Assembly: GCA_902533035.1 (NCBI GenBank)
Contig: CACAKI010000006.1
Span: 1 to 42,677 of the forward strand
DNA length: 42,677 bases
Direction of reading: 5' to 3'
DNA from: an uncultured Bacteroidota bacterium
GTDB lineage: Bacteria; Bacteroidota; Bacteroidia; Flavobacteriales; TMED113
Shown: in pieces, positions 18,533 to 28,030 of the stretch
Position numbering within the stretch: the stretch's first letter is position 1
Layout of the letters: every line of letters starts with the position of its first letter
The notes under the pieces: generated by a model
What the model was told of the DNA's origin: nothing
Database searches by the model: none
Seen by the model: the letters and a program-made list of their open reading frames with translations, nothing else
Translations under genes and position numbers: made by a program

Positions 18533-19621
18533 ATGGTGAGTCAAGATCAAATAAAAGAATTGATTAATAGAGTTTCTAAATTACAGAAAAGTTTAGGTAT
18601 AAAATCAGAAATTGAAGAATTAAAAAAAAAGCATTTAATTTCTCAAGAATCAGGTTTTTGGAATAATCAAAAAAGTGCTGAGAAATTAATGAAAGAGATT
18701 AAATTTTCAGAATCTAAAATAAATAGTTTTCATGAGTGTAAAAACTCAGTTGAGGATTTGGAAGTTTTATTTACGTTTTTTTTAAATAATGATCTTGGAG
18801 AAAAAGAAATAGATAATGCATTTTCCAAAAGTGAGAATTTAATTTCTGAGCTAGAGTTTAAAACTATGTTGAATGACCCTCAAGACAAATCAACAGCAAT
18901 TTTAACTATTAATCCGGGTGCAGGGGGCACTGAGAGTCAAGATTGGGCGGAAATGTTGATGAGGATGTATATTATGTGGTCAGAAAAAAATCAATATAAA
19001 GCAAAGGAAATAAATTATCAAAGTGGAGATGTGGCAGGTATTAAATCAGTTACTTTAGAAATTGAAGGTGATTTTTGTTATGGTTATTTGAAAGGAGAAA
19101 GTGGGGTTCATCGTTTGGTTAGAATTTCTCCATTTGATTCTAATTCTAGAAGACATACTTCTTTTGCTTCAGTGTTTGTGTATCCATTAGTTGATGAAGG
19201 AATTGAAATTATAATTAATCCTTCTGAAATTGAATGGGAAACATTTAGATCTGGTGGGCCTGGAGGTCAAGCTGTAAATAAAATAGAAACAGCTGTTAGG
19301 TTAAGGCATGTCCCTACTGGTATAATTATTGAGAATTCTGAATCGGCTTCGCAGCTAGATAATAAAAAAAAGGCAATGGTGTTATTGAAATCAAGACTAT
19401 ATTTAATTGAACTAGAAAAATTAAATGCAAAAAAAAATGAAGTAGAATCTTTAAAGAAAAAAATTGAGTGGGGTTCTCAAATTAGGAATTATGTTTTGCA
19501 TCCATATAAATTAGTAAAAGATTTAAGAACAAATGAAGAGTCTTCAGATGTGCAGGCTATTTTAAATGGAGACATAGACGTCTTTATAAAGTCTTATTTA
19601 ATGAATAATAATAATAAATAA
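18533..19621 (+). CDS. prfB: Peptide chain release factor 2, single uninterrupted frame
   Basis: 362 aa; INPGAGGTESQDWAEMLMRMY; RSGGPGGQAVNKIETAVRLRHVPTG (GGQ). Confidence 0.95.
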   Translation: MVSQDQIKELINRVSKLQKSLGIKSEIEELKKKHLISQESGFWNNQKSAEKLMKEIKFSESKINSFHECKNSVEDLEVLFTFFLNNDLGEKEIDNAFSKSENLISELEFKTMLNDPQDKSTAILTINPGAGGTESQDWAEMLMRMYIMWSEKNQYKAKEINYQSGDVAGIKSVTLEIEGDFCYGYLKGESGVHRLVRISPFDSNSRRHTSFASVFVYPLVDEGIEIIINPSEIEWETFRSGGPGGQAVNKIETAVRLRHVPTGIIIENSESASQLDNKKKAMVLLKSRLYLIELEKLNAKKNEVESLKKKIEWGSQIRNYVLHPYKLVKDLRTNEESSDVQAILNGDIDVFIKSYLMNNNNK

Positions 19622-19623
19622 AT

Positions 19624-19971
19624 ATGTTTAAAATACTTCATAATCCGAGATGTAGAAAAAGTAGAGAGGTCTTGAAATTGTTACAAGAAAGGGGAATAGA
19701 TCCAGTGGTAATTGAATATTTAAAAACCCCATTAAATAAGAAAAAAATAGAAGAAGTTGTTTCTTTTTTAAATGAGATGGATTTTAAAAAATTAATTAGA
19801 AAAAATGAATTAATCTATAAAGAGAAGTATAAAAATAAAATTCTCTCAAAATCTGATTTAATTCAAGCTATAGTACAAGATCCTATTTTACTTGAAAGGC
19901 CAATTGTGATAAAAGACAAAAAGGCTATTATTGGAAGACCTCCAGAAAATGTGTTAGATTTGTTAAAATAA
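19624..19971 (+). CDS. ArsC-family (arsenate reductase-like) protein
   Basis: 115 aa; MFKILHNPRCRKSREVLKLLQE ... LLERPIVIKDKKAIIGRPPE. Confidence 0.88.
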   Translation: MFKILHNPRCRKSREVLKLLQERGIDPVVIEYLKTPLNKKKIEEVVSFLNEMDFKKLIRKNELIYKEKYKNKILSKSDLIQAIVQDPILLERPIVIKDKKAIIGRPPENVLDLLK

Positions 19972-19980
19972 TATTTCATT

Positions 19981-21390
19981 ATGACAAAAACTCGAAAAGA
20001 ATTTGATAGCTTAGGCTCTATTAATGTTCCAAATGATAAGTTTTGGGCAGCTCAAACAGAAAGATCAAGAAATAATTTTAAAATAGGATCTCCAGGAAGC
20101 ATGCCTATTGAAGTTATTCATGCATTTGCGTTATTAAAAAAATCTATAGCTCATGTTAATTGTGATTTAGGAATTCTTTCGAAAAGAAAAAGAGATTTAA
20201 TATCTAAGGTTTGTGATGAAATATACTCAGGTCATTTAGATGAGCATTTTCCATTGGTAGTGTGGCAGACGGGGTCAGGAACACAAACAAACATGAATAT
20301 AAATGAAGTAATTGTAAATCGAGCAAAAGAAATTTCAACAAAAATTCATCTACACCCTAATGATGATGTAAATAAGTCACAATCATCAAATGATACTTTC
20401 CCAACCGCCATGAATATGGCAGCCTTAAATTTACTAATTAATAATACAATTCCTGGGCTGAAGATGCTATTAAAGTCTTTGAGAAAAAAATCATCTTCAT
20501 TTTCAAAAATAATTAAAATTGGAAGAACTCATTTTATGGATGCAACTCCATTAACTTTAGGTCAAGAGTTTTCCGGATATGTTTCTCAAATAGAAAAAGG
20601 TCTTAAAAAACTACAAGAAAGTTGTCGTGATCTTTCTGAATTAGCAATTGGTGGAACGGCTGTAGGAACAGGCTTAAATACTATAAAGGACTTTGATAAA
20701 ATGGTGGTCAAAAAAATCAACTCATTTTATAAAAAAGATGGTTTTAAAAGTTCTTTTATCATTGCCTCAAATAAATTTGAAGCTCTTTCTGCAAATGAAG
20801 GTATTGTTTCTTCTCATCATGCTTTGAAGCAATTAGGATTATCAATTAATAAAATTGCTAATGATATAAGAATTTCTTCTTCAGGGCCTAGGTCAGGTAT
20901 AGGAGAGTTAATATTACCAGCAAATGAGCCGGGGTCATCTATAATGCCTGGAAAAGTTAACCCAACACAATGTGAAGCTATAACAATGGTGTGTTCACAA
21001 ATAATAGGAAATGATACTGCTATTTCATTTGGTGCGACACAAGGTCATTTTCAGTTAAATGTGTTCAGGCCGATGATGATATATAACTTTATCCTTTCTG
21101 CAAGGATTTTAGGTGATGCTTGTATGTCTTTTTCACTTAATTGTGTGGCAGGTATTAAGGCAAATAAAAAACAGATAAATAAAAACTTACAGAATTCCTT
21201 GATGTTAGTTACCGCTTTAAATACTCATATTGGTTATGATCAAGCTGCAAAAATTGCAAAATATGCTTATGAAAATGATTTAACATTGAAAGAGGCTGCC
21301 CAAAATTTAAACATTTTGAGTGAAGAAGATTTTAATAAATTGGTAAATCCAAATGATATGATAGCTCCAAACAAAAAAAGTCCGAACTAA
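19981..21390 (+). CDS. fumC: Class II fumarate hydratase
   Basis: 469 aa; TGSGTQTNMNINEVI, GSSIMPGKVNPTQCEA. Confidence 0.97.
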   Translation: MTKTRKEFDSLGSINVPNDKFWAAQTERSRNNFKIGSPGSMPIEVIHAFALLKKSIAHVNCDLGILSKRKRDLISKVCDEIYSGHLDEHFPLVVWQTGSGTQTNMNINEVIVNRAKEISTKIHLHPNDDVNKSQSSNDTFPTAMNMAALNLLINNTIPGLKMLLKSLRKKSSSFSKIIKIGRTHFMDATPLTLGQEFSGYVSQIEKGLKKLQESCRDLSELAIGGTAVGTGLNTIKDFDKMVVKKINSFYKKDGFKSSFIIASNKFEALSANEGIVSSHHALKQLGLSINKIANDIRISSSGPRSGIGELILPANEPGSSIMPGKVNPTQCEAITMVCSQIIGNDTAISFGATQGHFQLNVFRPMMIYNFILSARILGDACMSFSLNCVAGIKANKKQINKNLQNSLMLVTALNTHIGYDQAAKIAKYAYENDLTLKEAAQNLNILSEEDFNKLVNPNDMIAPNKKSPN

Positions 21391-21401
21391 CAGACTTTTT
21401 T
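21374..21401 (+). terminator. Putative intrinsic terminator of fumC
   Basis: AAAAAAGTC-CGAACTAACA-GACTTTTTT: inverted repeat with T run overlapping the fumC stop. Confidence 0.6.
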
Positions 21402-21559
21402 GCGATTACCTTTTAAGAAATAGGTAATCAATATACCCCAAATATGAAATGCAACACAATTCTAGTCAAATTATGCAAAAGATTCACTTAGAACTAGATT
21501 TAGTTTTTAACAAAGGAATGTTAATTCTTCTGAATTTCATTCAAATTAATTATTGAATA

Positions 21560-22324
21560 ATGGAAAATGCTATTGGATATATATTGTTTTTATTGTCAGG
21601 TATTTTGTTTGGTTTATTTGGAGCGGGTGGTTCATTGATAACTATTCCAATTTTGATGATTTTTTTTAGTTTATCTTTTAAAATATCTACAACATACTCA
21701 TTAATAATTGTTTTTTTAGTGTCTTTTTTTGGAGTAATCTCATCTTCAAACTCTATGATTTATAGGTTTAAGTCTATTCTTTTTTTTGGAACCACATCAT
21801 TATTCGGAGTGTTTTTTTCCAGGAATTTTTTATTTCATATAGTGCCAGAGGAAATACTTATAAGGATGTTTGTGGGGTTTTTGTTCATTTCAGGATTAGT
21901 TATGTTGTATAAAAAAAGAGAACAGTTTAACCAATTAAGCACAGAAAAAATCAAATATTTTCCATTGTTGTTACAAGGGTTTTTAGTAGGAAATTTAACA
22001 GGATTATTAGGGGTAGGTGGAGGATTTTTAATTGTTCCGATATTAATTATTTTCCAAAAATTTAATATTAAACAAGCAGCAAAAGCATCTATATTCTTAA
22101 TTTTTTTAAATTCTTGGTTTGCAATAATTGTAGATTTATCGAACAATTTTTTCAACTTTGACTCTAAGCTTTTTTTCTTTATTCTTTTATTTTCTATCAT
22201 TGGTTTATTGATAGGAAAAAAAACACAAAATGCAATTAATATAAAAATGATGCACAAGTTATTTGCGTTTTTTTTAATAGTTATATCTTTGCTTTTAGGA
22301 TTTAACATACAATTATTTTTATAA
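21560..22324 (+). CDS. TauE/SafE family sulfite exporter-like membrane protein
   Basis: 254 aa; duplicated G-rich motif: LFGLFGAGGSLITIPIL and LTGLLGVGGGFLIVPILI. Confidence 0.88.
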   Translation: MENAIGYILFLLSGILFGLFGAGGSLITIPILMIFFSLSFKISTTYSLIIVFLVSFFGVISSSNSMIYRFKSILFFGTTSLFGVFFSRNFLFHIVPEEILIRMFVGFLFISGLVMLYKKREQFNQLSTEKIKYFPLLLQGFLVGNLTGLLGVGGGFLIVPILIIFQKFNIKQAAKASIFLIFLNSWFAIIVDLSNNFFNFDSKLFFFILLFSIIGLLIGKKTQNAINIKMMHKLFAFFLIVISLLLGFNIQLFL

Positions 22325-23679
22325 TGTTTATAAAACAGATTTACACAAATTGTCTTTCACAAGCATCTTATTATATAGAGTCAGATGGTGAAGCAATTAT
22401 TATTGACCCAATAAGAGATTCTAATTTATATATTGATTTAGTAAAAAGTCGTCAATCTCAAGTTAAATATATTTTCGAAACACATTTTCATGCTGATTTT
22501 ATTTCAGGGCATTTGGATTTAAAAAATATATTTAATTCTGAAATTGTATTTGGTTCAGTTGCAGAAACAAAATATGATATTATAAAAGCAGAAAACAATT
22601 CAATTTTCAATATTGGTTCAATAAAAATAAAAGTTTTACATACTCCAGGACATACCCCTGAGTCTGTTTGTTATTTACTATATGATGGTAATAATAATGA
22701 ATATTGTGTTTTTACCGGTGACACTTTATTTATAGGTGAAGTAGGTCGACCTGATTTAGCGATTTCTAGTTCTGTCACACAATCTGATTTAGCTTCACAA
22801 TTGTATGACTCATTACATAATATATTAATGAAATTAAATGATAATGTAATTGTTTATCCTGCACATGGGCCAGGCTCAGCTTGTGGAAAGACATTTAGTA
22901 AAGAAACTTTTTCTACCATAGGAGAGCAAAAGAAAAATAATTATGCTCTTCAGAAAATGAGTAAAGAAAAATTTATAGAAGTTGTTTTAGATGGAATTTT
23001 GACACCCCCTCTTTATTTTTCTCATGATGCTAAGATGAATAAAGAAGGCTATCAAGAAACATCTAAAGTCATAGAAAGGAATGTAAAAAAATTTCCTATA
23101 AATGATTTAGAAAAAGAAATTTCAAATGGAGTAGTTATTTTAGATGTCCGAACTGGTAATGATTTTGAAAAGGGTTTTATTAAAAACTCTATTAATATTA
23201 CCAAAACATTTCAATCATTTGCAACTTGGGTAGGTGCTGTTATCCCATTTGATAAAAATATTATTATTGTATGTTACTCTGGTGAAGAAGAAGAAGTTGT
23301 TTCTAGGCTTGCTAGAGTTGGTTATGAGAATGTTTTAGGTTTTATAACATCTTTCAATGATGTTGATTCTGATAAAATTGAAAAATTAGATTCTATTCGC
23401 CCTGAACAAATGTTTTCTTCTAATTTTTCAGATGCCATTTTCTTAGATGTTAGGAAGCCGATGGAATTAGAAACAGTTGGAAAAATGTCTAATTCTGTTA
23501 ATATAAGGCTACAAGAACTTTCTGAAAATTTATCTAATTTAGATCCAGAAAAGAAATATTTAGTTTTTTGTGCAGGTGGATATAGGTCTATGATAGCATC
23601 GTCTATTTTAAAATCTAATGCATTTAAATCTGTGTATAATATATATGGCGGTTTCAATAGTATGCAGAGCTTTTTATAA
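22324..23679 (+). CDS. MBL-fold hydrolase fused to two rhodanese domains (persulfide dioxygenase-like)
   Basis: 451 aa; HFHADFISGH, HTPGHTPESVCYLL, FTGDTLFIGEVGRPDL; rhodanese Cys motifs VCYSGEEEE and FCAGGYRS. Confidence 0.92.
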   Translation: MFIKQIYTNCLSQASYYIESDGEAIIIDPIRDSNLYIDLVKSRQSQVKYIFETHFHADFISGHLDLKNIFNSEIVFGSVAETKYDIIKAENNSIFNIGSIKIKVLHTPGHTPESVCYLLYDGNNNEYCVFTGDTLFIGEVGRPDLAISSSVTQSDLASQLYDSLHNILMKLNDNVIVYPAHGPGSACGKTFSKETFSTIGEQKKNNYALQKMSKEKFIEVVLDGILTPPLYFSHDAKMNKEGYQETSKVIERNVKKFPINDLEKEISNGVVILDVRTGNDFEKGFIKNSINITKTFQSFATWVGAVIPFDKNIIIVCYSGEEEEVVSRLARVGYENVLGFITSFNDVDSDKIEKLDSIRPEQMFSSNFSDAIFLDVRKPMELETVGKMSNSVNIRLQELSENLSNLDPEKKYLVFCAGGYRSMIASSILKSNAFKSVYNIYGGFNSMQSFL

Positions 23680-26600
23680 TCTACCAGCTTCTTCAGCAGC
23701 TTGCATTTGTTGTTCAATAAACATTTCAAATATTTCTGGACAATTTGATCCGGCATTCTCTAATTCTTCTTCGCTTGTAATATTACTAAAGAAATCATTT
23801 AAATAATTAGCGCAATTTTCAGTTAAAGTATTATTTAACACTTCTGTAACACATGAGCACATTTCATTTTCTGGTGATTTTGAACTTGTATTAGGGCTAT
23901 TGTTTTGATTTGAGTTAATTAGTATTGAGATACGTTCAAAGTCTACTAACATACTTTCTAAATTAGGATGGTTATTAGTATTAGAAATTTCTGCATAACC
24001 TCTCAATAGTATTAATAAGTTTTCTATTTCAGAACTATATTTTGTTTTGACAAGGTTTTCTATTAATTCAATAGTTTTTTGGAAGTATTTACTAATTAGT
24101 TCATTTGTTTCCATTCTCAGCATTCCATTTTCAGTTTCTATTGCACTATTTAAAGAGTTTGGGATACTGCTTTTTAAAAGGTATAGTGCATTTAATGCTT
24201 GGGTAGCAAATATCAGTTGACTTTGAGTATTCCAATTTAATTGTATATCCTCATTTTTAAAGGAATTAAAATATTTAACTTCTTGATTGTATCTAATTAT
24301 TAAAGGATTTATTAATTTATTTAAGTTGTCAAAATTTATACTTGAAGAATCAGGAGTAATATTATTTTTTAATTCAGACACTTTTTTTTCTACAATCAAA
24401 TCATAATAATTTTCAAGTAATGGCATGTCATATATTTCTAAAGGAATTAATTCAGGCCGTAGTATATTTAATGACTTTTGAATTAAAGAGTCAGCTTTAT
24501 TTAATTTATTTTCTTTAATTAATTGCGAAGTTAGCCTGTTGAAAATATTTTTAAAATTTCTAATCATTCGAGCATTGGTTTCGTCAATGTAAATATTGTT
24601 TGAAATGTCTATACCTCCCCATTCAAATTCTCTCATTATATTATCATATATAATTTCACTATTTATTCTACCGCTTTCATTATTTGTATTTTTAATAGGA
24701 ACAAGTTGATAAACCATCCCATCTAATTGTAAATAATTATTAAGAAATAAAAATGGTTCAGGATTTGCATTTGGATCTCCAATGGTTATTGCAAAACAAA
24801 TGGGGCGTTCCCAATTGTTCTGTTCTATTAGATCTAATATCATTATGCTTTTTTTGTCTAAGCCCCTAACTTGGTGTTTTGAAAAGTCAATTAATAAGCT
24901 ATCTTCTATCAGATTAAAATCTTCTTTGCTTATAATATTATTAGCTAGAACAGTTTCTTTATTGACAGGGATTTTTAATTTTTGCATAGGTGAATAAACA
25001 AATGATTTATTTTTAGAAAGATGTATTTTGGAATAACTCTGATCACTTTTTATCCACTGATTAAAATCTTTCAAGTCAAATATAGTTTCACTAGCTTTTA
25101 TGGAATCTAAAAAAAACAAATCATGCCTGTTTTTATTATGTATATATAAAATTTCACCTATTTTATTCAAAGCTTCACCTCTTTCTTTTTTCGAAATTAG
25201 TTGGAACATATTCTCTAAATAACTTCTTAATTGTAACGATTGTTGTGGGTTTTGTGTTCCAATAATTTCAAGTTGATATTCAAGTGATTTAATATCTTTT
25301 TCATCTTGAATAAGTGTGGAGTAAGGATAAAAATAAATAACATCTCGAGTTCCTTGTTTATATAAATCTCTTTCTATACTAAAAGGAACAGCTTTACCAT
25401 CATAAGCGTCTTTTTTCATTTGATCAATGTACCAATCTGTATTAAGTAAACTTAAATTAACAACTCTGACATCAGTTCTAAAACCTTCTACTTCTTGCAC
25501 ATACCATAGCGGAAAAGTATCATTATCCCCCATAGTAAATAAAATTGCATTAGGTTCACAAGAAGAAAGATAATTTTTTGCAAAATCTCTTGCTGTATAT
25601 CGGTTTGATCTGTCATGGTCATCCCAATTTTGACATGCCATTATAGTAGGAATTCCTAATAGAAAAATTGATATTGAAATCAAAATAGTTTTAGCTAAAT
25701 TTTTTTGACTTGCATCAATTTTATCTAGGATTTTTATTTTTATAAGCTCTAGTATTCCAAATGCGCCAATTCCAGCCCAAATGCAAAATGCAAAAAATGA
25801 GCCGACATAAGCATAGTCTCTTTCTCTAGGTTGATAAGGTGTTTGGTTTAATTGTATAACAATTGCTATTCCAGTAAAAAAGAATAATAAAAAAATGGCC
25901 CAAAAATCTTTTTTTCTTTTTATTAAATGAAAAATGAGTCCAAAAAACCCTAATAAGAAAGGTAATAAAAAATATGTATTATGTCCGGCGTTATTTTTTA
26001 AATGATCCGGTAATTTTTTTTGTGGACCTAAACCAAGGAGATGGTTGTCTATAAAATTAATGCCTGTAATCCAGTTTCCGTTGAATTTATCACCATGCCC
26101 TTGAATATCATTTTGTTTACCTGAAAAATTCCACATAAAGTATCTTACATACATGTGTTTTATTTGATAGTTCCAAAAAAATCTAAGATTTTCCCTAAAA
26201 GAAGGGGTTTTTTTATTTGGTCCACTTATTTCCCCTCCTAACATTTTACTCCAACCTAAATATCCATCATTTGATGACCTTCCATTTATATGTAATGGAT
26301 TGTCACTCCACATTCTTGGAAAAATACTTAGGTCTTCTTTTTTATAAGTAGTTTTCCATTCTTTTCTTCCATCTGAAATAATATACTTATCATTTATTTC
26401 AAAGGTTAAAACTTTAGTATGTTCTTTTTCTAATTCCTCTTTTTTATCTATTGCTTTTTCTTTAGTAGAAAATTCTTCTTTATAAACGAGTTTACCATCA
26501 GGATTTTTCCATTTAAAATTTCTTGTTGTACTTTTTAACTCATAACCTTGCACGTAAACAGGCCTTCCGTCAATGGCTGATGATTCGGTAGAATTAAAGG

Positions 26601-27723
26601 ATTGTCCATAAATTAAAGGATGACTTCCATATTGTTCTCGATTTAGGTATGCAAGTAAACTAACAGCATCTTCTGGGCTATTTTCATCAATAGGGGTATT
26701 TGCATTAGATCTAATTATTAGAACAAAAAAGGAAGAATACCCAATGAGAAAAACTAAAAAACTTAAAATCAGTGTATTTAAATTAGGTAAGTTTTTTCGG
26801 TGAGAGATTATCAGCCCACCTACAATTAAAATGATTAAGAAAAGTAAAAAAGTTAATGTTCCACTGTTAAAATTAAATCCCAATTCATTAACAAAGTATA
26901 ACTCTGTTTTTCCGAATACGTTAACTATTTGAGGAACGATTACATAGAATATTAAACCAAGAATACCAACACCTATAATATTTATAAATATAAATTTCAT
27001 ATTTATTTTAAATCTAATAATGTTGTACAAATAGGAAAAATTAATAAAATTGTAATCCCATCTTGAAGTGTGCCATTTTTTATATAAATAAATACTAGTT
27101 ATTGCAGGAATAGCAAGTAGGTTTAACATATGAACACCAACGGATAATCCAATTAAAAACGCAATAAAAACTAACCATCGATTAGCATATGTTTTTTTAA
27201 ATTCTTTTTCCCATCTAAGTATAGACCAAAAAACAATTGCGGTGAATAAGGAAGACATTGCGTAGACCTCTCCTTCAACAGCTGAAAACCAAAAAGAATC
27301 AGAGAAAGTATATATTAAAGACCCGATCACTCCACTAAAAATTATACAAAATTTCGAAAATGAGGATATGTCATTTTCGTTCTTTTGTATGATGTTTTGA
27401 GTTAATTGGGTGATAATCCAGAACAAAAACATTATAGTTAACGCGCTACATAGTGCTGACATGAAATTTATCATCCACGCCACATTATTTAAATTGCCAA
27501 ATGCTAAATTTGAAAAGAAATTTGCTACAATGACGAAAAAAGGCGCTCCGGGAGGGTGCCCTACTTGGATTTTATGAGCTGTTGCTATATACTCTCCACA
27601 ATCCCAAAAACTGGTTGTGGGTTCTAAAGTTAATATGTAAACTATTAAAGCAATAAAAAATACTAATCCTGCCCCCAGATTATTAAGTGCTGAAAAAGAA
27701 AGGGATTTGATTGAGTTAATCAT
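23674..27723 (-). CDS. DUF2723 membrane protein (protein O-mannosyltransferase-like) with Cys-containing C-terminal extension
   Basis: 1349 aa; DUF2723 N-terminus TLEPTTSFWDCGEYIATAHKIQVGHPPGAPFFVIVANFFS, many TM segments, tail CSCVTEVLNNTLTENCANYL...NCPEIFE. Confidence 0.9.
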   Translation of the reverse strand: MINSIKSLSFSALNNLGAGLVFFIALIVYILTLEPTTSFWDCGEYIATAHKIQVGHPPGAPFFVIVANFFSNLAFGNLNNVAWMINFMSALCSALTIMFLFWIITQLTQNIIQKNENDISSFSKFCIIFSGVIGSLIYTFSDSFWFSAVEGEVYAMSSLFTAIVFWSILRWEKEFKKTYANRWLVFIAFLIGLSVGVHMLNLLAIPAITSIYLYKKWHTSRWDYNFINFSYLYNIIRFKINMKFIFINIIGVGILGLIFYVIVPQIVNVFGKTELYFVNELGFNFNSGTLTFLLFLIILIVGGLIISHRKNLPNLNTLILSFLVFLIGYSSFFVLIIRSNANTPIDENSPEDAVSLLAYLNREQYGSHPLIYGQSFNSTESSAIDGRPVYVQGYELKSTTRNFKWKNPDGKLVYKEEFSTKEKAIDKKEELEKEHTKVLTFEINDKYIISDGRKEWKTTYKKEDLSIFPRMWSDNPLHINGRSSNDGYLGWSKMLGGEISGPNKKTPSFRENLRFFWNYQIKHMYVRYFMWNFSGKQNDIQGHGDKFNGNWITGINFIDNHLLGLGPQKKLPDHLKNNAGHNTYFLLPFLLGFFGLIFHLIKRKKDFWAIFLLFFFTGIAIVIQLNQTPYQPRERDYAYVGSFFAFCIWAGIGAFGILELIKIKILDKIDASQKNLAKTILISISIFLLGIPTIMACQNWDDHDRSNRYTARDFAKNYLSSCEPNAILFTMGDNDTFPLWYVQEVEGFRTDVRVVNLSLLNTDWYIDQMKKDAYDGKAVPFSIERDLYKQGTRDVIYFYPYSTLIQDEKDIKSLEYQLEIIGTQNPQQSLQLRSYLENMFQLISKKERGEALNKIGEILYIHNKNRHDLFFLDSIKASETIFDLKDFNQWIKSDQSYSKIHLSKNKSFVYSPMQKLKIPVNKETVLANNIISKEDFNLIEDSLLIDFSKHQVRGLDKKSIMILDLIEQNNWERPICFAITIGDPNANPEPFLFLNNYLQLDGMVYQLVPIKNTNNESGRINSEIIYDNIMREFEWGGIDISNNIYIDETNARMIRNFKNIFNRLTSQLIKENKLNKADSLIQKSLNILRPELIPLEIYDMPLLENYYDLIVEKKVSELKNNITPDSSSINFDNLNKLINPLIIRYNQEVKYFNSFKNEDIQLNWNTQSQLIFATQALNALYLLKSSIPNSLNSAIETENGMLRMETNELISKYFQKTIELIENLVKTKYSSEIENLLILLRGYAEISNTNNHPNLESMLVDFERISILINSNQNNSPNTSSKSPENEMCSCVTEVLNNTLTENCANYLNDFFSNITSEEELENAGSNCPEIFEMFIEQQMQAAEEAGRL

Positions 27724-27794
27724 CTACAGATAATATTTAGAAGAACAAAAATACATTTTTGTATTCTATTTATAACTAACTAACTTATTATTTT

Positions 27795-27824
27795 TTGTTT
27801 CTTATTTTTATTAGTGTAATTTTG
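27795..27824 (+). promoter_or_regulatory. Consensus promoter for tRNA-Gln (TTG-N19-TAATTTTG)
   Basis: TTG 27795-27797, 19-nt spacer, TAATTTTG 27817-27824, 13 bp before the mature tRNA 5' end. Confidence 0.75.
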
Positions 27825-27837
27825 GAGTCCTTTAAAT

Positions 27838-27910
27838 TGTCCGATGGTGTAACTGGCAACACGTCTGGTTTTGGTCCAGAAGAGTCTAGGTTCGAGCCCT
27901 AGTCGGACAA
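27838..27910 (+). tRNA. tRNA-Gln (anticodon TTG)
   Basis: Cloverleaf: acceptor TGTCCGA/TCGGACA, D stem GTGT/ACAC, anticodon arm TCTGG-TTTTGGT-CCAGA, T arm CTAGG-TTCGAGC-CCTAG; CCA not encoded. Confidence 0.95.
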
Positions 27911-27940
27911 CAGTAAAGTGTGGAGTATAAAAAAAAAGTA

Positions 27941-27948
27941 TATATTTG
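27941..27948 (+). promoter_or_regulatory. Putative -7 element (TATATTTG) upstream of nusA
   Basis: Exact TAnnTTTG between tRNA-Gln and the nusA leader hairpin; -33 weak (GTG about 20 bp upstream). Confidence 0.5.
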
Positions 27949-27980
27949 CACTGTTTTTGTTTTACGATGATAAGAATAGT

Positions 27981-28004
27981 AGGAGGGGGATACCCCTCTT
28001 TTTT
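27981..28004 (+). terminator. Intrinsic terminator/attenuator hairpin in the nusA leader
   Basis: GAGGGG-GATA-CCCCTC stem (27983-27998), extendable by G-T and A-T pairs, followed by TTTTTT; ends about 27 nt before nusA ATG. Confidence 0.75.
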
Positions 28005-28030
28005 ATTAAGTTTAAATTAAAATTTATAAT

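Noticed and set aside
21449-21458. Half-site ATGCAACACA resembling the palindrome at 10126-10148
   Set aside because: No matching second half-site downstream, so not an operator candidate.
21835-22308. 157-aa minus-strand ORF inside the TauE/SafE gene
   Set aside because: Shadow ORF opposite a clear membrane protein with duplicated motifs.
23322-23756. 144-aa minus-strand ORF across the rhodanese/DUF2723 junction
   Set aside because: Overlaps two well-supported genes and has no domain.
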